Source: Methylobacterium oxalidis
GTDB lineage: Bacteria > Pseudomonadota > Alphaproteobacteria > Rhizobiales > Beijerinckiaceae
DNA length: 64,000 nt
Direction of reading: 5' to 3'
Assembly: GCF_007992195.1 (NCBI RefSeq)
Contig: NZ_BJZU01000003.1
Location: 1 to 64,000, forward strand
Shown: positions 9,324-18,586 of the stretch, piece by piece
How positions within the stretch are numbered: position 1 is the stretch's first letter
How the letters are laid out: each line of letters opens with the position of its first letter
Made by a program: the position numbers and the translations under genes
The notes under the pieces: model-generated
Told to the model about the DNA's origin: nothing
The model's database searches: none
The model's input: the letters and a program-made list of their open reading frames with translations, nothing else

Positions 9324-10252
9324 CCGATCTGGCCGTTCTCGCGCAGGAAGCGCCTCGCCACCGCCTCGGCCACCTCCCCGTCCACGGTGATGCGGGCATT
9401 GAGGCGGCGCAACGTCGCCGCGTCGAGGCCGGCGAAGACCGGCCCGAGCTTGCCGGGGATCGCCGGGTAGCGCCCGATCACGGCCTGTCGGGCGACGGGC
9501 GCCACCTCGTAGACGATCTGCGCGCCCTTCGGGTCGGTCATCACGGCGAGGTCGAGGGCGTCGAGGGCGCCGTCGGTGCCGTAGACCATGCCGGCGTTGA
9601 CGCCGCTGATACCCTGCGCGGCCGCGCGGGCCGTCACCGCGGTGTCGCCGCCCGGCAGGCTGACGATGCGGTCGAAGGGCATCGCGAAGCCGTAGGCGGC
9701 CTCGAAGGACGGCAGGGCGGCGGGGCTCTCCACGAACTCGGTCGATGCCGCGAGCCGGATCAGGCCGCGGTGCACGGCGCCCGCGAAATCCGCCATGCTG
9801 ACGAGGTTCTCGCGGCGCGCGAGGCTCCCGCGCACGGCGATGAGCCAGGTGTTGTTGGCGGGCGCCCGGGGCAGCCAGACGAGGCCGCGCGCCGCATCCG
9901 CCCGGCGGATCGTCTCGTAGGCGCCCGCGGCCTCCTTCCAGACCGGGTCGGACTCGGTGCCCGTGAAGAAGGCGCCGTTGCCCGTGTACTCGGGGTAGAC
10001 GTCGATCTCGCCGGCCAGGAGCGCGGTGCGCACGATCAGGGTCGGGCCGAGCCCGAGGCGGCGCTCCACGGGGATGCCGAGATCCTCCAGGCAGAGCGCG
10101 ATCATGCTGCCCGTGAGCGCGCCCTCGGTGTCGCTCTTCGAGGCGACCACGACCGGCCGCCCCTCGCCGGCGCGGGCCGCGCGCAGGAGGGCGAGGCCGG
10201 CGGCGCCAGCGAGGAGGCCCCGGCGAGGCAGGCCCGCGGATCTCAGGAACAT
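9320..10252 (-). CDS. Osmoprotectant-binding protein (OsmF/YehZ-like)
   Basis: 310-residue periplasmic binding protein of the OpuAC family. The N-terminus has twin Arg (PRRGLLAG) followed by a hydrophobic stretch, so Tat or Sec export is likely. Family landmarks include SKSDTEGALTGSMIA, YPEYTGNG and the ANNTW aromatic region. Relatives bind glycine betaine, choline or related compounds with modest affinity. First gene of a three-gene operon with both permeases but no ATPase gene. Confidence 0.88.
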   Translation of the reverse strand: MFLRSAGLPRRGLLAGAAGLALLRAARAGEGRPVVVASKSDTEGALTGSMIALCLEDLGIPVERRLGLGPTLIVRTALLAGEIDVYPEYTGNGAFFTGTESDPVWKEAAGAYETIRRADAARGLVWLPRAPANNTWLIAVRGSLARRENLVSMADFAGAVHRGLIRLAASTEFVESPAALPSFEAAYGFAMPFDRIVSLPGGDTAVTARAAAQGISGVNAGMVYGTDGALDALDLAVMTDPKGAQIVYEVAPVARQAVIGRYPAIPGKLGPVFAGLDAATLRRLNARITVDGEVAEAVARRFLRENGQIG

Positions 10253-10370
10253 CTTAAAACCGGCGGTTGAGCCGCGCCCCAGCGATGCACGGTTGCAGCA
10301 CCGGCGCGGGAAAATGTATCAGGGCGTAACATCGCGTCGCGAAGCTTGGGCCGCGAGGCCCCGCGAGCGC

Positions 10371-10376
10371 TTGACA
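10371..10376 (+). promoter_or_regulatory. Possible -35 element (TTGACA)
   Basis: A perfect TTGACA about 160 bases upstream of the response regulator start, in the 282-bp gap between the divergent osmoprotectant operon and that gene. No good -10 hexamer follows at 16-18 bases, so this is weak. Confidence 0.25.
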
Positions 10377-10534
10377 CGCCCGGCGTTACGGGCGACGGCT
10401 CGAACGGCTCCGGGCCGCGCCCCGGGTGCCTCTCCGCGCTTTCGCTACGGGAGGCATTGCGTTTCTCGACACAGATACGACCTTCGCAGGCAGCGTCCCG
10501 CCCCCGGGACGAATCCAAGGGAAGACCATCCGGC

Positions 10535-10924
10535 GTGAGTGCGGAAGCTAACGACGATCTCCTCAACGGGGCCCGGGTGCTCGTCGTCGAGGACGAGGCG
10601 GCCATCTCGATGCTGCTCGAGGACATGCTGCTCGATTTCGGCTGCACGGTGGTCGGTCCTGCGGCGCGCCTCGCCACCGCCCTGGAGATGGCGGAGGGAG
10701 AGACCTTCGAGGTCGCGATTCTCGACGTCAACGTCGCGGGCGAGCCGATCTATCCGGTGGCCGAGGCGATCGTGAAGCGCGACCTGCCGCTGGTCTTCTC
10801 CACGGGCTACGGCGGCGCCGGCATCCGCGAGCCGTTCCGCGACCGTCCGGTGGTGCAGAAGCCTTTCAGCCAGGCGGACCTCAAGCGCACGCTCATCTCC
10901 GCGATCAGCGCGGCGCGGCGCTGA
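10535..10924 (+). CDS. Single-domain response regulator (CheY-like, FSTGYG type)
   Basis: 129 residues from the GTG at 10535, chosen because AAGGGAAG lies just upstream and the receiver begins about 13 residues later. It is a complete receiver with no output domain: acidic pocket E19-D20-E21, phospho-acceptor D64, switch T90 and K109 of VQKPF. The stretch FSTGYG around T90 resembles the FAT GUY single-domain receivers that work with HWE/HisKA_2 kinases in alphaproteobacterial stress signalling. No kinase is adjacent; the nearest HWE kinase is at 25-26 kb. The partner is unknown. Confidence 0.85.
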   Translation: MSAEANDDLLNGARVLVVEDEAAISMLLEDMLLDFGCTVVGPAARLATALEMAEGETFEVAILDVNVAGEPIYPVAEAIVKRDLPLVFSTGYGGAGIREPFRDRPVVQKPFSQADLKRTLISAISAARR

Positions 10925-10933
10925 GGCCGCTCT

Positions 10934-11317
10934 CTACAGACCCTCGATCGGGAAAGCGTCCGCGAGGTGCACGGGCCAGGCTCCGTGCGCCAGGAACACC
11001 GCGTCCGCCCGGAAGGTCAGGCCGGCAAGATGCGGGTTGCGGCCGATCCAGGCCCGCACCGCCCGCGAGAAGCGCTGGCGCTTGCGGTCGCCGATCGCCT
11101 CCTGCGCGGAGACGAGGCTCGCGCGGGCCTTGACCTCCACGAAGGCGATCGTGCCGCCGCGCCGGACGATGAGGTCGATCTCGCCGCCCGCGGCCGAGAA
11201 GCGGCGGGCGAGCGGCCGATATCCCTTCAGCATCAGCGCCACGAGGGCCAGGGCCTCGCCTCGCAATCCGGCCCGATAGGTGGCGCGCCGCCGCGCCCGC
11301 GGATCGTCAGGGCGCAT
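10934..11317 (-). CDS. yraN: YraN family (UPF0102) nuclease-fold protein
   Basis: 127 residues from the ATG at 11317; a start 15 codons upstream would put a Ser/Pro-rich tail deep inside rsmI. The family core is present: GLRGEALA, then GGEIDLIVR and IAFVEVKAR, the D-x(n)-E-x-K pattern of the restriction-endonuclease-like fold. Function is poorly defined (replication or recombination suggested). It overlaps the 3' end of rsmI by 11 bases, a conserved rsmI-yraN pairing. Confidence 0.9.
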   Translation of the reverse strand: MRPDDPRARRRATYRAGLRGEALALVALMLKGYRPLARRFSAAGGEIDLIVRRGGTIAFVEVKARASLVSAQEAIGDRKRQRFSRAVRAWIGRNPHLAGLTFRADAVFLAHGAWPVHLADAFPIEGL

Positions 11318-12281
11318 CGGTCCCGCGCCGGGCGAGCGCGAGGGCGCGGGCGTAGACGACACGGCGGGGCTGGCCGGTCTCGTCGGCGACGAGGCTCGCC
11401 GCGTCCTTGATCGAGTGCCGCTCCAGCGCCGCGATCAGGGCCGCGTCCAGGGCGGCGTCGGCGTCCTCGGAGGGCGCCTCCTCGGGGCTCGCGCCGATCA
11501 CCACCACGACCTCGCCCTTCGGGGGCCCCTCCTCGGCGAACAGGGTGCTGAGGCTGCCGAGCGTGCCGCGCCGGATCGTCTCGTAGAGCTTCGTCAGTTC
11601 GCGGGCGACGGCGGCAGGCCGCGTGGCGCCGAGCGTCTCGGCGGCGTCCGCCAGCATCTCGGGCAGGCGGTGGGGCGACTCGAACAGCACGAGCGTGCCG
11701 GGGATGGTGCCCAGCGCCGCGAGGCGGTTGCGCCGCGCTCCCGACTTCTGCGGAAGGAAGCCCTCGAAGAAGAATCGGTCGGTGGGCAGGCCCGCCGCGA
11801 CGATCGCGGTCATCACCGCGGAGGGGCCGGGGATCGGCGTGACGGGAAGCCCCGCCTCGATCGCGGCCTGGACGAGCTTGAAGCCGGGGTCGGAGACGAG
11901 CGGGGTGCCCGCGTCGGAGACCAGGGCCAGGGCCTCGCCCGCCTGCATGCGCGCCACCATCCGCTCGCGCACGGCCGCGTTCGAGTGCTCGTGATAGGCG
12001 ACCAGCGGCGTCGTGATCCCGTAATGCATCAGCAGCGTGCGGGTGACGCGGGTATCCTCGGCCAGCACCGAGTCGGCGGCCGCCAGCGTCGCCAGCGCCC
12101 GGAACGACACGTCGCGCAGGTTGCCGATCGGTGTCGCGACGATGTGCAGGCCCGGCTCGATCGGCTCCGCCTCCGCGGCGAGGCCGAAGGCCGTGAAGGT
12201 GGCGGGCGCCCGTGCCGTCCCGGATTCGGGGCGGCGGCCGGACCTGTCGATTCGCTGTGTCATCGCTGTGGACATTGCCAC
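11307..12281 (-). CDS. rsmI: 16S rRNA C1402 2'-O-methyltransferase RsmI
   Basis: SAM-dependent enzyme that methylates the ribose of C1402 in the 16S rRNA decoding centre. 324 residues with the tetrapyrrole-methylase fold: [15 protein letters not shown], a Gly-rich [12 protein letters not shown] and IPGPSA. A C-terminal helical region follows. The N-terminal 40 residues are variable and the start could be the second or third Met. It leads the rsmI-yraN pair and is divergent from the lipoprotein gene at 12384. Confidence 0.94.
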   Translation of the reverse strand: MAMSTAMTQRIDRSGRRPESGTARAPATFTAFGLAAEAEPIEPGLHIVATPIGNLRDVSFRALATLAAADSVLAEDTRVTRTLLMHYGITTPLVAYHEHSNAAVRERMVARMQAGEALALVSDAGTPLVSDPGFKLVQAAIEAGLPVTPIPGPSAVMTAIVAAGLPTDRFFFEGFLPQKSGARRNRLAALGTIPGTLVLFESPHRLPEMLADAAETLGATRPAAVARELTKLYETIRRGTLGSLSTLFAEEGPPKGEVVVVIGASPEEAPSEDADAALDAALIAALERHSIKDAASLVADETGQPRRVVYARALALARRGTDAP

Positions 12282-12383
12282 GGGCCGCGGTGCCGGCGGA
12301 ATGCTCCGTGGCTTGTGCGCACTATTGCTTTGTCCGCATGCGTCCTATCCCTTGATGCCCGGCCACCGCGGAGGACAGCACGG

Positions 12384-13592
12384 ATGGCGCGATCCCGCCC
12401 GCAGCGCACCCCCATCGCCCGCATCGCCGCGGCGATGCTGCCGCTCGTCGCACTCTCCGCCTGCATCGGCGGACCGGACGGCCCGCGCACGGCCCGCACC
12501 GCGCCGCCCGAGCCGGGCGCCGCGCCCGCCGTGGCGACCCCCGGCCGGATCGGCACCGGCACCGTCAAGGTCGCCCTCGTGGTGCCGCTCACCGGCCAGG
12601 GCGCCGCCCTCGGCGCCGCGATGCGCAACGCGGCCGAACTCGCCATGGAGGAGTTCCAGCAGCCGGACCTGCAGATCCTGGTGCGGGACGACCGCGGCAC
12701 GCCGGACGGTGCCCGCGAGGCCGCGCAGGGCGCGATCGGCGAGGGCGCGGAACTGGTGCTCGGCCCCCTCTTCGCGGCGAACGTCCAGGCCGCCGCGGGC
12801 CCGGCGCGGGCGGCCGGCAAGCCGGTCATCGCCTTCTCCACCGACGCGACGGTGGCGGCCAAGGGCGTCTATCTCCTGAGCTTCCTGCCGCAATCCGAGG
12901 TCGACCGGGTCGTCGAGGAGGCGGTGGCGGCCGGCAAGCGCTCCTTCGCGGCCATGATTCCGGAGAACAGCTACGGCAACGCCGTCGAGGCGCAATTCCG
13001 CGAGGCGGTGGCGCGCAAGGGCGCGCGGCTCGCGGCGATCGAGCGCTACGCGCCGGGCGCGCCGGAACCCGCGATCCAGCGCCTCGCCGGCGTCATCACC
13101 GGGCCGGCCGTGCAGGCCGACGCCCTGTTCCTGCCCGAGACGCCGGACGGGCTCGCCGCGGTCGCGCCCGCTCTGACGAAGGCCGGCTTCTCGCCCGGCC
13201 GGGTCCGGCCCCTCGGCACCGCCGTCTGGAACGAGCCGCGGGTCTTCGCCCTGCCGGCGCTTCAGGGCGCGTGGTTCGCGTCCGCCGACCGGGCGGGCTT
13301 CGGCGGCTTCGCGGGCCGCTACCAGGCCCGCTACGGGTCGAGCCCGCCGCGGGTCGCCTCGCTCGCCTACGATTCCGTCTCGCTGACGGCGGCGCTCAGC
13401 CGCCAGTACGGGTCGCAGCGCTTCGCCGAATCGACGCTGACGAACGGCGCCGGCTTCTCGGGCGTCGACGGCACCTTCCGCTTCCGGCCGGAGGGCACCA
13501 GCGACCGGGCGCTCGCGGTCTACGAGATCCGCAACAACGCAGCCACGGTGGTGAGCCCGGCCCCGCGGACGCTCGGCAAGTCGGGCACCTGA
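12384..13592 (+). CDS. LpoA-like penicillin-binding protein activator lipoprotein
   Basis: 402 residues with a lipoprotein signal (lipobox LSAC, modified Cys at about 27) and a periplasmic type-1 binding-protein fold, starting VKVALVVPLTGQGAALG and continuing with FSTDATVAAKGVYLLS. Alphaproteobacterial members next to rsmI are annotated as penicillin-binding protein activators; the same fold occurs in branched-chain amino-acid binding proteins, but no ABC genes are near. The conserved partnership with rsmI-yraN supports the envelope role. Confidence 0.82.
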   Translation: MARSRPQRTPIARIAAAMLPLVALSACIGGPDGPRTARTAPPEPGAAPAVATPGRIGTGTVKVALVVPLTGQGAALGAAMRNAAELAMEEFQQPDLQILVRDDRGTPDGAREAAQGAIGEGAELVLGPLFAANVQAAAGPARAAGKPVIAFSTDATVAAKGVYLLSFLPQSEVDRVVEEAVAAGKRSFAAMIPENSYGNAVEAQFREAVARKGARLAAIERYAPGAPEPAIQRLAGVITGPAVQADALFLPETPDGLAAVAPALTKAGFSPGRVRPLGTAVWNEPRVFALPALQGAWFASADRAGFGGFAGRYQARYGSSPPRVASLAYDSVSLTAALSRQYGSQRFAESTLTNGAGFSGVDGTFRFRPEGTSDRALAVYEIRNNAATVVSPAPRTLGKSGT

Positions 13593-13605
13593 GTCGGGCA
13601 CCTGA
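13580..13605 (+). repeat. 13-bp tandem duplication spanning a stop codon
   Basis: The unit GTCGGGCACCTGA occurs twice in direct tandem (13580-13592 and 13593-13605). The first copy ends with the TGA stop of the lipoprotein gene; the second lies in the short convergent gap. Confidence 0.9.
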
Positions 13606-13618
13606 GGCCGCGCTCCGG

Positions 13619-14464
13619 TCAGCCGGCGCCGATCAGGGCGGCGCCCAGCGCGATCACCAGGCAGGACAGGACGCGCCCCGCGGTGAGCCGCTCCGCGAGG
13701 AAGGCCCGGCCGAGCAGGGCCGCGAAGACGACGCTCGTCTCGCGCAGGGCCGAGACCGCCCCCATCGCGCCGTGCTGCAGGGCGAAGATCACCGCCGCGT
13801 AGGCCGCGAACGAGATGGCGCCGCCGCCGAGCGCCTTCAGCGCCTCGCCGGCCGGTACCCGGAAGAAGCCGCCGCCCCGTCGCAGGAGGAGCCAGCCGGG
13901 CAGAACGAGGTGGAAGCTGAACATCGCCGCCGTGTAGCTGCGCCAGTCGCCCGCTTCCCGCACGCCGAGCCCGTCGACGAGCGTGTAGGCCGCGATCGTG
14001 CAGCCGGTGGCGAGCGCTGCGGCGAGGCTTCCCCGCCCGAGGCCCCCGCGGGCGAAGGCCAGGGCGAGAATGCCGGCGCTGACGAGGCCGATGCCGAGGC
14101 TCGGGAGGAGGCCGGGATGCTCGCCCGCCGTCAGGGCCGCGCCGAGGGCGACGATCGCCGGCGAGGAGCCGCGGGCGATCGGGTAGGTCTGGCCGAGATC
14201 GCCGCTGCGGTAGGTGGCGACGAGGAGGAGGTTGTAGGCGAGGTGTATGACGCCCGAGGCGACCGCGAAGGGAAGCCCCGCCGGCGGCAGGCCGTAGAGG
14301 GCGAGCCCCAGGAGCCCGAGCGCCCCGATGGCGAGGTTCATCGTGGCCATGGACCAGATCCGGTCCGTCCCCGCCCGCAGCAGCGTGTTCCAGGCCGCGT
14401 GCAGGAAGGCCGCGACGAGGACGAGGCCCAGGGTGCCCGCCGGAAGGATGGCCGGGATCGCCAT
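13619..14464 (-). CDS. DMT superfamily (EamA) transporter
   Basis: 281-residue inner-membrane protein with about ten hydrophobic segments arranged as two repeats, the usual EamA layout. The N-terminal motif AAFLHAAWNTLLRAG is typical of a DMT subgroup; the second half carries LRETSVVFAALLGRAFLAERL. The substrate cannot be told from sequence; amino acids and other metabolites are known for the family. It lies 9 bases downstream of hemW on the same strand. Confidence 0.88.
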   Translation of the reverse strand: MAIPAILPAGTLGLVLVAAFLHAAWNTLLRAGTDRIWSMATMNLAIGALGLLGLALYGLPPAGLPFAVASGVIHLAYNLLLVATYRSGDLGQTYPIARGSSPAIVALGAALTAGEHPGLLPSLGIGLVSAGILALAFARGGLGRGSLAAALATGCTIAAYTLVDGLGVREAGDWRSYTAAMFSFHLVLPGWLLLRRGGGFFRVPAGEALKALGGGAISFAAYAAVIFALQHGAMGAVSALRETSVVFAALLGRAFLAERLTAGRVLSCLVIALGAALIGAG

Positions 14465-14473
14465 CGCGGGCGC

Positions 14474-15733
14474 TCAGGCCGCGAGCGCGGCGACGAGGGC
14501 GTTCAGCACCGGCGCGCCGCGGGCGGTGGCGGCGATGCGGCCGCCGGGACGGGCGGCCAGCAGCCCGTCGCCGACGAGGGCACGGACCCGGCTCGCGTCG
14601 AGCGGGCGCCCCTTGAGTGCGGCGTAGCGGGCCGGGTCGATCCCCTCGCTCAGGCGCAGGCCCATCATCAGGAACTCGTCGCCCTCGTCGTCGGGCGCGA
14701 GCGCCTCCGTCTCCGCGATGCCGTGGCCCTCCGCCTCGACGCGGGCGAGCCACGCCTCGGGCGCGCGCTCGGTCACGGTGCCGACCCGCCCCGCCGCCGT
14801 GACGAGGCGCCCGTGCGCGCCGGGGCCGATGCCCGCGTACTCGCCGTAGCGCCAGTAGAGCAGGTTGTGGCGCGATTGCGCGCCGGGGCGGGCATGGTTC
14901 GAGATCTCGTAGGCCGGCAGGCCCGCCCGGTCGCAGACCTCCTGCGTCACGTCGTAGAGGGCGCGCGCGGCCTCCTCGTCCGGCGGCGTGAGGCGGCCTG
15001 CCCTGGCGAGGCCGTAGAACGGCGTGCCCGGCTCGATGGTGAGTTGGTAGAGCGAGAGGTGCTCGGCCGCCCGCGCGATGGCCTCCGTGAGCTCGGCCCG
15101 CCACGCACGCGGCGTCTGTGCGGGCCGCGCGTAGATGAGGTCGAAGGAGGTCCGCTCGAAATGGGCCTGGGCGGTGCGCACCGCGGCCAGCGCCTCCTCC
15201 GCCGTGTGCAGGCGCCCGAGGCTCTTCAGGGAGGCGTCGTCCAGCGCTTGCACGCCGAGCGAGACGCGGTTGACCCCCGCCGCCCGGTAGCCGCGGAAGC
15301 GGCCGGCCTCGACGCTGGTGGGGTTCGCCTCGAGGGTGATCTCGACGTCCTCCGTCGTGCCCCAGCGGGCCTCGATCGCCTCGATGAGGCCCGCCACGGT
15401 GGCGGGCTGCATCAGCGAGGGGGTGCCGCCGCCCAGGAAGACGCTCGACACGCGCCGCCCCGGGGTGCGCGCGGCGGCGTGCGCGATCTCGGCCCGGAAG
15501 GCCGCGAGGAAGCGCGCCTCGTCCACGGGCGCCTGCCGCACGTGGCTGTTGAAGTCGCAGTACGGGCACTTCGAGGCGCAGAACGGCCAGTGCAGGTAGA
15601 CGCCGAAGCCGACGTCGCGCGTCGGATGGTCGATCGCGCCCTCCCCGCCGAGGTTCGGCGCGGATACCGGGCCGACCGCACGACGCTCCGCGCCGGACGC
15701 GTCGCCGCTCAGGGGAGGCGCGAGCCCGCTCAT
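14474..15733 (-). CDS. hemW: Heme chaperone HemW (radical SAM)
   Basis: 419-residue radical SAM protein. The cluster motif C-x3-C-x2-C is at C52, C56 and C59, followed by DFNS as in E. coli HemW; the fourth Cys of true coproporphyrinogen dehydrogenase (CxxxCxxCxC) is missing, so this is the heme-transfer chaperone rather than HemN. GGGTPSLM and the C-terminal HemN domain are present. The N-terminal 40 residues are an extra low-complexity tail. The start overlaps the rdgB stop by 4 bases. Confidence 0.93.
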   Translation of the reverse strand: MSGLAPPLSGDASGAERRAVGPVSAPNLGGEGAIDHPTRDVGFGVYLHWPFCASKCPYCDFNSHVRQAPVDEARFLAAFRAEIAHAAARTPGRRVSSVFLGGGTPSLMQPATVAGLIEAIEARWGTTEDVEITLEANPTSVEAGRFRGYRAAGVNRVSLGVQALDDASLKSLGRLHTAEEALAAVRTAQAHFERTSFDLIYARPAQTPRAWRAELTEAIARAAEHLSLYQLTIEPGTPFYGLARAGRLTPPDEEAARALYDVTQEVCDRAGLPAYEISNHARPGAQSRHNLLYWRYGEYAGIGPGAHGRLVTAAGRVGTVTERAPEAWLARVEAEGHGIAETEALAPDDEGDEFLMMGLRLSEGIDPARYAALKGRPLDASRVRALVGDGLLAARPGGRIAATARGAPVLNALVAALAA

Positions 15734-16359
15734 ACCCGCCGCAGGCAGGCTTCCGCCAGCTTCACGAAGGCGCGGGCACGGTGCGAGAGGGCCGCGCCGC
15801 TCCGCCAGTCGACGCCGTGCTTCTCCTCGGACGAGATCTCGCCGAAGGTTCGGTCGAACCCGTCCGGGCGGAACATCGGGTCGTAGCCGAACCCGGCCGC
15901 GCCGCGTGGCTCCACGAGGTCGCCGAAGACGCGGCCCTCGGCCAGCTCGGTGTGGCCGTCCGGCCAGGCGAGGACGAGGGCCGAGACGAAGTGGGCCCGG
16001 CGGTCGGTGGCGCCGCGCCGGTCGAGCTCGGCCAGGATGCGGGCCATCGCGCCCGAGAAATCCTTCTTCGGGCCGGCCCAGCGGGCCGAGAACAGGCCGG
16101 GTGCTCCGTCGAGGGCGTCGACGCACAGGCCCGAATCGTCGGCGAAGGCGGGCAGCCCGGAGGCTTCCGCCGCGGCCAGCGCCTTGATGGCCGCGTTCTC
16201 GGCGAACATCGTGCCCGTCTCCTCGGGCTCGGGCAGGCTCAGCTCGCCCGCCGACACCGCCTCGATGCCGAAGGGGGCGAGCAGCTCGCGCATCTCCGCG
16301 AGCTTGCCCGCGTTGTGGGTCGCGATGACGAGGCGGCCGGTGAGGAGGCGATGGCTCAC
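15730..16359 (-). CDS. rdgB: dITP/XTP pyrophosphatase RdgB
   Basis: House-cleaning enzyme that hydrolyses non-canonical purine triphosphates (dITP, XTP). 209 residues from a GTG at 16359 that overlaps the rph stop by 4 bases (GTGA). Family motifs: [37 protein letters not shown] and GFGYDPMF. Length is usual. Middle gene of the rph-rdgB-hemW run, an order conserved in alphaproteobacteria. Confidence 0.96.
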   Translation of the reverse strand: MSHRLLTGRLVIATHNAGKLAEMRELLAPFGIEAVSAGELSLPEPEETGTMFAENAAIKALAAAEASGLPAFADDSGLCVDALDGAPGLFSARWAGPKKDFSGAMARILAELDRRGATDRRAHFVSALVLAWPDGHTELAEGRVFGDLVEPRGAAGFGYDPMFRPDGFDRTFGEISSEEKHGVDWRSGAALSHRARAFVKLAEACLRRV

Positions 16360-17081
16360 GCCGCGCCTCCCGCGAGCGCCTGCTTCTGGAGCGCGACGAG
16401 CTGCCCGACGCCGCCCTTGGCGAGCCGCAGCAGCTCCAGGAGCTCGGCCTCCGAGAAGGGCTTGCCCTCGGCCGTGCCCTGCACCTCGACGAGGCCGCCC
16501 GAACCCGTGATGACGAAGTTGGCGTCGGTCTCGGCCGCCGAATCCTCGGCGTATTCGAGGTCGAGGACCGGCGTGCCCTGGTAGATGCCGCAGGAGATCG
16601 CCGCGACGTGGTCGCGCAAAGGGTTCACGGAGATGATCGAGCGCTTCTGCATCCAGGCGAAACAGTCGCTCAGCGCCACCCAGGCGCCGGTGATGGCCGC
16701 GGTGCGGGTGCCCCCGTCCGCCTGGATCACGTCGCAATCGACGGTGATCTGGCGCTCGCCGATGGCCGGCAGGTTCGTCACGGCGCGCAGCGAGCGGCCG
16801 ATCAGCCGCTGGATCTCCTGCGTGCGGCCGGACGGCTTGCCGGACGTCACCTCGCGGCGGGTGCGATCGTGGGTCGCGCGCGGCAGCATGGAGTACTCTG
16901 CCGTGACCCAGCCCTTGCCCGAGCCGCGCAGCCACGGCGGCCCGCGCTCCTCCAGCGAGGCGGTGCACAGGACCTTCGTCTCGCCGAAGCTGACGAGGCA
17001 GGACCCCTCGGCGTAGCGCGACACCCCGCGCTCGAGCGTGACCTTGCGCAACTCGTCGGCCGCGCGCTTCGAGGGCCGCAT
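16356..17081 (-). CDS. rph: Ribonuclease PH
   Basis: Phosphorolytic 3'-5' exoribonuclease that trims tRNA 3' ends. 241 residues from the ATG at 17081, the usual family length; the frame continues upstream but the family N-terminus is MRPS-x-R. Motifs include [16 protein letters not shown]-like substrate loops ([15 protein letters not shown]) and [14 protein letters not shown]. First gene of the coupled run rph-rdgB-hemW and divergent from hrcA. Confidence 0.97.
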   Translation of the reverse strand: MRPSKRAADELRKVTLERGVSRYAEGSCLVSFGETKVLCTASLEERGPPWLRGSGKGWVTAEYSMLPRATHDRTRREVTSGKPSGRTQEIQRLIGRSLRAVTNLPAIGERQITVDCDVIQADGGTRTAAITGAWVALSDCFAWMQKRSIISVNPLRDHVAAISCGIYQGTPVLDLEYAEDSAAETDANFVITGSGGLVEVQGTAEGKPFSEAELLELLRLAKGGVGQLVALQKQALAGGAA

Positions 17082-17457
17082 CGCCTCTCTCCCTGTCCTG
17101 TCGGATGCCAGGGCTGCGCTCATAGGCCGGCCCGGCGGAGGCGGCAACCCGACCCGATGCCGCCGCTCCGCGGAGCGGCCTCCGCCGCGATGCCCTGATC
17201 CGAGACGCGCCGCGGCGGGCGCCATTGCAAATACGTTCGGGGGCAACACCTTGTAACAGGACCCCGCTCGGCAGGCCGCGACGGGGCCGGCTACGAGAGG
17301 ACCGTGCGCTGCTCACGCGTGCCATGGCGAAGGCGAACACCGGCAGGATCATCGGCGCGATGCCGGCCTCTGCGACCGACCGCCCCGGCAAAGGCGCCGC
17401 GCCGCGGTTGATCCGGCGGCATCGGGGCGACACAATCGTCCGACAGGACCTCCCCCG
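17082..17457. other. 376-bp divergent region between rph and hrcA
   Basis: Holds the promoters of both genes but no CIRCE element (TTAGCACTC-N9-GAGTGCTAA), no clear heat-shock promoter and no EcfG site. The only strong structure is the palindrome noted separately. An AT-richer patch lies at about 17220-17260. Reading frames that cross it look like shadows. Confidence 0.5.
17134..17186. repeat. Nested palindrome upstream of rph
   Basis: A perfect 18-bp palindrome (GCCGCTCCG/CGGAGCGGC, 17162-17179) sits inside a wider inverted repeat (GGCGGAGGC at 17134-17142, GCCTCCGCC at 17178-17186). It lies 53-105 bases before the rph start codon and would form a hairpin in the leader if transcription starts upstream. 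Confidence 0.55.
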
Positions 17458-18552
17458 GTGACAGAACCTCCCCGCTCCCTCTCCTCCCCGCAGCAATTCC
17501 AGGCGCTCGCCGCGATGAACGAGCGGGCCCGGGAGATCTTCCGGCAGATCGTCGAGAGCTACCTGTCGACGGGCGAGCCGGTCGGCTCGCGCAACCTCGC
17601 GCGCATCCTGCCGATGGCGCTATCGCCCGCATCGATCCGCAATGTGATGGCCGACCTCGAGCATGCGGGCCTGATCTTCGCGCCGCACACCTCGGCCGGC
17701 CGGCTGCCGACCGAGCAGGGCCTGCGCTTCTTCGTGGACGCGATGCTGGAGCTCGGCGACGTCGGCCGCGAGGAGCAGGCGCTGATCGAGGCGCAGATGC
17801 GCGCCGCCGCCTCCCGCCACACCTTCGAATCCGCGCTCGCCGAGGCGTCCACCCTGCTCTCCGGCATCTCGCGGGGCGCCGGCGTCGTGGTGACGACGAA
17901 GCAGAACGTCCACCTCAAGCACATCGAGTTCGTGCGGCTCGACCGCGACCGCGCCCTCGTCGTCCTCGTCTCGGACGACGGCTCGGTCGAGAACCGCCTC
18001 CTCGACCTGCCGGCGGGCCTGCCCGCCAGCGCGCTCCAGGAAGCCTCGAACTTCCTCAACGCGCGCCTGCAGGGGCGGACTCTGAGCGTGCTGCGGGCCG
18101 AGATCGAGGCCGGGCGGCAGGCGATGAAGCGCGAGCTCGACGCCATCACGGAGCGTCTCGTGGATGCGGGGCTCGCCACCACGGTCGGTCCGTCGGACGC
18201 CCGCCAGCTCATCGTGCGCGGCCAGGCGAACCTGCTCGACGACCTCCGCGCCGTGGAGGATCTCGAGCGCATCCGCCTGCTCTTCAACGACCTGGAGACG
18301 CAGAAGGACGTCATCGACCTGCTCGCCCGCGCCGAGGGCGGCGAGGGCGTGCGCATCTTCATCGGCTCCGAGAACAAGCTGTTCTCGCTCTCGGGCTCAT
18401 CGATGATCGCCGCGCCCTTCCGGGACGGCTCGCAGACGATCGTCGGCGTCGTCGGGGTGATCGGCCCGACGCGGCTGAACTACGCCCGCATCGTGCCGAT
18501 GGTCGATTACACGGCCCGCGTCGTCTCGAAGCTCCTCGACGGCGGGCGCTGA
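17458..18552 (+). CDS. hrcA: Heat-inducible transcription repressor HrcA
   Basis: Repressor of chaperone operons that binds CIRCE elements. 364 residues: an N-terminal winged-helix domain ([24 protein letters not shown], then [11 protein letters not shown]), a GAF-like middle and a conserved C-terminal region ([22 protein letters not shown]). It starts with GTG. In many alphaproteobacteria grpE follows directly; here the next gene converges from the other strand, so hrcA stands alone. Confidence 0.96.
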   Translation: MTEPPRSLSSPQQFQALAAMNERAREIFRQIVESYLSTGEPVGSRNLARILPMALSPASIRNVMADLEHAGLIFAPHTSAGRLPTEQGLRFFVDAMLELGDVGREEQALIEAQMRAAASRHTFESALAEASTLLSGISRGAGVVVTTKQNVHLKHIEFVRLDRDRALVVLVSDDGSVENRLLDLPAGLPASALQEASNFLNARLQGRTLSVLRAEIEAGRQAMKRELDAITERLVDAGLATTVGPSDARQLIVRGQANLLDDLRAVEDLERIRLLFNDLETQKDVIDLLARAEGGEGVRIFIGSENKLFSLSGSSMIAAPFRDGSQTIVGVVGVIGPTRLNYARIVPMVDYTARVVSKLLDGGR

Positions 18553-18586
18553 GGGGCGACGCGCGAGCGCCGCCCCCGAAGCCCGG

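Noticed and set aside
8116-9399. Upstream extension of the small permease as a fusion protein
   Set aside because: The extension is an Arg/Pro-rich out-of-frame shadow of the larger permease; a clean ATGA-coupled ATG exists at 8115.
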